A DNA stretch of 8,005 nt from an uncultured Lachnospiraceae bacterium (GTDB taxonomy: Bacteria; Bacillota_A; Clostridia; TANB77; CAG-508). The notes under the pieces are model-generated. The model saw only the letters and a list, made by a program, of their open reading frames with translations, ran no database searches and was not told the origin of the DNA. Location: positions 1-8,005 of the forward strand of contig CAMUZC010000072.1 of NCBI GenBank assembly GCA_947165105.1, written 5' to 3'. Both the position numbers and the translations under genes were made by a program. Positions 6,795 to 8,005 of the stretch are shown piece by piece (the stretch's first letter is position 1; every line of letters begins with the position of its first letter).

Positions 6795-6838
6795 TGTCTC
6801 AAAGATGAGACAAAAAAAGACCGTCCCCAAATGTCTCA
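6795..6838. repeat. REP-like inverted-repeat cluster (TGTCTCA / GGGGACGG)
   Basis: Three copies of one 7-mer alternate in orientation: TGTCTCA (6795-6801), TGAGACA (6806-6812) and TGTCTCA (6832-6838). The first pair is separated by four bases. The second pair encloses a 19-base segment that reads GGGGACGGTC on the minus strand. From memory, similar GGGGACGG units flanked by TGAGACA/TGTCTCA are scattered through clostridial genomes, often near IS200-like REP-associated transposases, but no transposase is in this window. I infer a non-autonomous intergenic repeat. It lies between the nrdG terminator and the polymerase promoter and encodes nothing recognisable. Confidence 0.65.
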
Positions 6839-6843
6839 CAAAA

Positions 6844-6874
6844 AAAGTTGAAGCCGCACCGCGACTTCAACTTT
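6844..6874 (-). terminator. Rho-independent terminator of nrdDG
   Basis: Perfect 10-base arms (6844-6853 and 6865-6874, AAAGTTGAAG on the minus strand) are extended in minus-strand RNA by a U-G pair and three G-C pairs around a three-base loop. Seven U residues follow. It begins three bases after the nrdG stop codon. The plus strand has a C-A mismatch at the wobble position, which supports minus-strand use. Confidence 0.95.
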
Positions 6875-6876
6875 AC

Positions 6877-7368
6877 CTAAGCTATAGTAACCACCTTATT
6901 TTCCTTCAAACTTTCCTTAACATCAATAACTCTCTGATTTGAAGAACCTCTCCACTTCAAAGTAAAATCATGTAATTCATCCTTATACTGACCATCAACC
7001 AAAACATCAATATAATTCATAACCTCTTTATCCTTCAAATCCTCATCAAACTTAAACCCTGACCACGCCCAAATACTTTTATCTGGATATCTTTCTTTAA
7101 AAGCTTTTGCAAGCTTTGTTGTACCTTCAATATTATTAGGATGCATTGGCTCTCCACCTAAAATTGATAATCCTTTTATATGACCTTCTTTGCACAAATC
7201 TAATACTTCATCTATAGTCTTTTGATTAAATTCTTGTCCTGCATTAAAATCCCATGTATTAGGATTAAAGCAATTCTTACAATGAAAAGCACAGCCTTGC
7301 ATAAATATTGATACCCTAACTCCAGGTCCGTTTGAAATATCCATTTTTCTAATTAAATTGTATCTCAT
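6877..7368 (-). CDS. nrdG: Anaerobic ribonucleotide reductase activating protein (radical SAM)
   Basis: NrdG is the radical-SAM activase that installs the glycyl radical on NrdD, using an Fe4S4 cluster and S-adenosylmethionine, so it is needed for deoxynucleotide synthesis without oxygen. The 163-residue product has the cluster motif CX3CX2C as GCAFHCKNC (Cys26, Cys30, Cys33), the SAM-contacting GGEP (71-74), and family signatures SNGPGVRVSIFMQGC (12-26), WAWSGF (100-105) and VDGQY (124-128). The C-terminal WRGSSNQRVIDV (139-150) is also typical. The length is in the family's usual range. ATG 7368 is preceded by an AAAAGGCGG stretch. The gene lies 131 bases after nrdD, with a long hairpin between them. 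I see no good promoter in that gap, so it is probably cotranscribed with nrdD and its level may be set by the hairpin. It ends in a strong terminator. Confidence 0.96.
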   Translation of the reverse strand: MRYNLIRKMDISNGPGVRVSIFMQGCAFHCKNCFNPNTWDFNAGQEFNQKTIDEVLDLCKEGHIKGLSILGGEPMHPNNIEGTTKLAKAFKERYPDKSIWAWSGFKFDEDLKDKEVMNYIDVLVDGQYKDELHDFTLKWRGSSNQRVIDVKESLKENKVVTIA

Positions 7369-7428
7369 ATTTATCGCCGCCTTTTCTTTTTAGTATATCT
7401 AATTAAACATAATAACCCCAAATCTTCA

Positions 7429-7486
7429 GAGTAGCCAAAATCTTAGAACTATGTAGGCTACATGGTTCTAAGATTTTGGCGGACTC
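7429..7486. repeat. Long near-perfect hairpin between nrdD and nrdG
   Basis: Perfect 16-base arms (7434-7449 and 7465-7480, arm GCCAAAATCTTAGAAC) enclose an inner ATGTA/TACAT stem with a GGC loop; the two are joined by a T-G position. Outside the arms, GAGT (7429-7432) pairs with ACTC (7483-7486) across a small internal loop, giving 58 bases in all. Neither strand has a T-run after it, so it is not a standard terminator. It pairs slightly better as plus-strand RNA. It may be a small palindromic repeat or an mRNA-processing or attenuation hairpin inside the nrdDG transcript. Confidence 0.85.
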
Positions 7487-7499
7487 ATTATAACTGAAT

Positions 7500-8005
7500 C
7501 TATTTTGTTGCTACTTTATTATCTATATGTAAAACTCTTTCCTTAATCTCTTGTGTTCTACCCTTATTCCAGAAATTGCTTCCAATATAACCACATGTTC
7601 TTCTTGCAACATTTAATGTATCATGGTTTCTATTTCCACAATTTGGGCAATACCATTCTAAATCATCATCTATTAGAATTTCTCCAGTGTAACCACATTG
7701 TTGACAATAGTCTGATTTTGTATTCATTTCTGCATACATAATATTGTCATAGATAAATTTAATTACTCCAATAACTGCATCTAAGTTGTCTTGTAAGTTA
7801 GCAGTTTCAACATATGAAATAGCTCCACCAGGACTTAATTTTTGGAAATCACTTTCTAATTTTAGTTTAGAGAAAGCATCAATTTCTTCAAATACAGGAA
7901 CATGATATGAATTTGTAATGTATGATCTATCTGTGATTCCTTTGATTTTTCCAAATCTTTGTTGTAAACATTTAGCAAATTTATATGTTGTAGATTCAAT
8001 TGGTG
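7500..8005 (-). CDS. nrdD: Anaerobic ribonucleoside-triphosphate reductase, class III (3' part)
   Basis: The gene enters from the right edge and its last 167 codons are visible; the frame is open throughout, and the internal ATG at 7739 is not a start. NrdD reduces ribonucleoside triphosphates to deoxynucleotides using a glycyl radical made by NrdG. The segments ITDRSYITNSYHVPVFEEID and LSPGGAISYVE belong to the conserved end of the catalytic barrel. A zinc-ribbon follows, with CQQCGY and CPNCGN providing four cysteines. The radical site is RRTCGYIG, whose glycine is encoded at 7592-7590, followed by the usual NKGRTQEIKERVLH ending. The stop codon is at 7500-7502. The N-terminal ATP-cone and the active-site cysteines lie outside the window. 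nrdG follows on the same strand. An oxygen-sensitive enzyme of this kind suits an anaerobe. Confidence 0.96.
   Translation of the reverse strand, partial: PIESTTYKFAKCLQQRFGKIKGITDRSYITNSYHVPVFEEIDAFSKLKLESDFQKLSPGGAISYVETANLQDNLDAVIGVIKFIYDNIMYAEMNTKSDYCQQCGYTGEILIDDDLEWYCPNCGNRNHDTLNVARRTCGYIGSNFWNKGRTQEIKERVLHIDNKVATK

Noticed and set aside
6795..6838. CRISPR array
   Set aside because: The 7-base repeats alternate in orientation with unequal short gaps. There are no 24-40 base direct repeats with regular spacers and no cas genes.
6748..6942. Plus-strand 64-residue frame
   Set aside because: It runs through the REP-like repeat, the nrdG terminator and the end of nrdG on the opposite strand, and it has no ribosome binding site or recognisable product.
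7500..7739. A separate 79-residue zinc-ribbon protein
   Set aside because: The frame is open upstream to the window edge and encodes conserved NrdD sequence throughout, so ATG 7739 is an internal methionine.

Overview
This is a low-GC, gene-dense window. Nearly everything reads on the minus strand, start codons are preceded by strong AGGAGG-type ribosome binding sites, and promoters are classical TTGACA/TATAAT with 17-bp spacers. Together with an oxygen-sensitive class III ribonucleotide reductase and a YolD-type partner for an error-prone polymerase, this points to an anaerobic Firmicute, most likely a clostridium. The species cannot be told from the sequence.

In minus-strand transcription order (high to low coordinates): (1) 8005-6877, the 3' end of nrdD followed by nrdG, which make and activate anaerobic ribonucleotide reductase. 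The two are separated by a long near-perfect hairpin (7429-7486), and the unit ends in a strong terminator (6844-6874). (2) 6840-6720, an intergenic stretch with REP-like inverted repeats of TGTCTCA around a GGGGACGG core, and a small tandem repeat. (3) 6716-4689, an SOS-type unit: a near-consensus promoter with a LexA-like box in its spacer, a UmuC/DinB-family Y-polymerase with a clamp-binding motif, and a YolD-like gene interrupted by a +1 frameshift. The shift is visible only when the GTG-started N-terminal part is translated by hand. (4) 4641-4222, a hotdog-fold acyl-CoA thioesterase 47 nt downstream of yolD, possibly read through from the SOS unit. (5) 4196-3687, an unrecognised 121-residue protein with its own promoter and terminator. 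(6) 3679-281, a three-gene ABC-2 type exporter operon (ATPase and two permeases, overlapping by 1 and 14 nt) with a consensus promoter and a terminal hairpin. (7) 266-1, the promoter and first 67 codons of a SAM-dependent O-methyltransferase resembling TrmR.

The window is mostly ordinary housekeeping and stress-response content. The items most worth a second look are the frameshifted yolD, the SOS promoter layout, the nrdD-nrdG hairpin and the REP-like repeat cluster. I see no CRISPR array, tRNA, rRNA, complete insertion sequence or clearly new multi-gene system.
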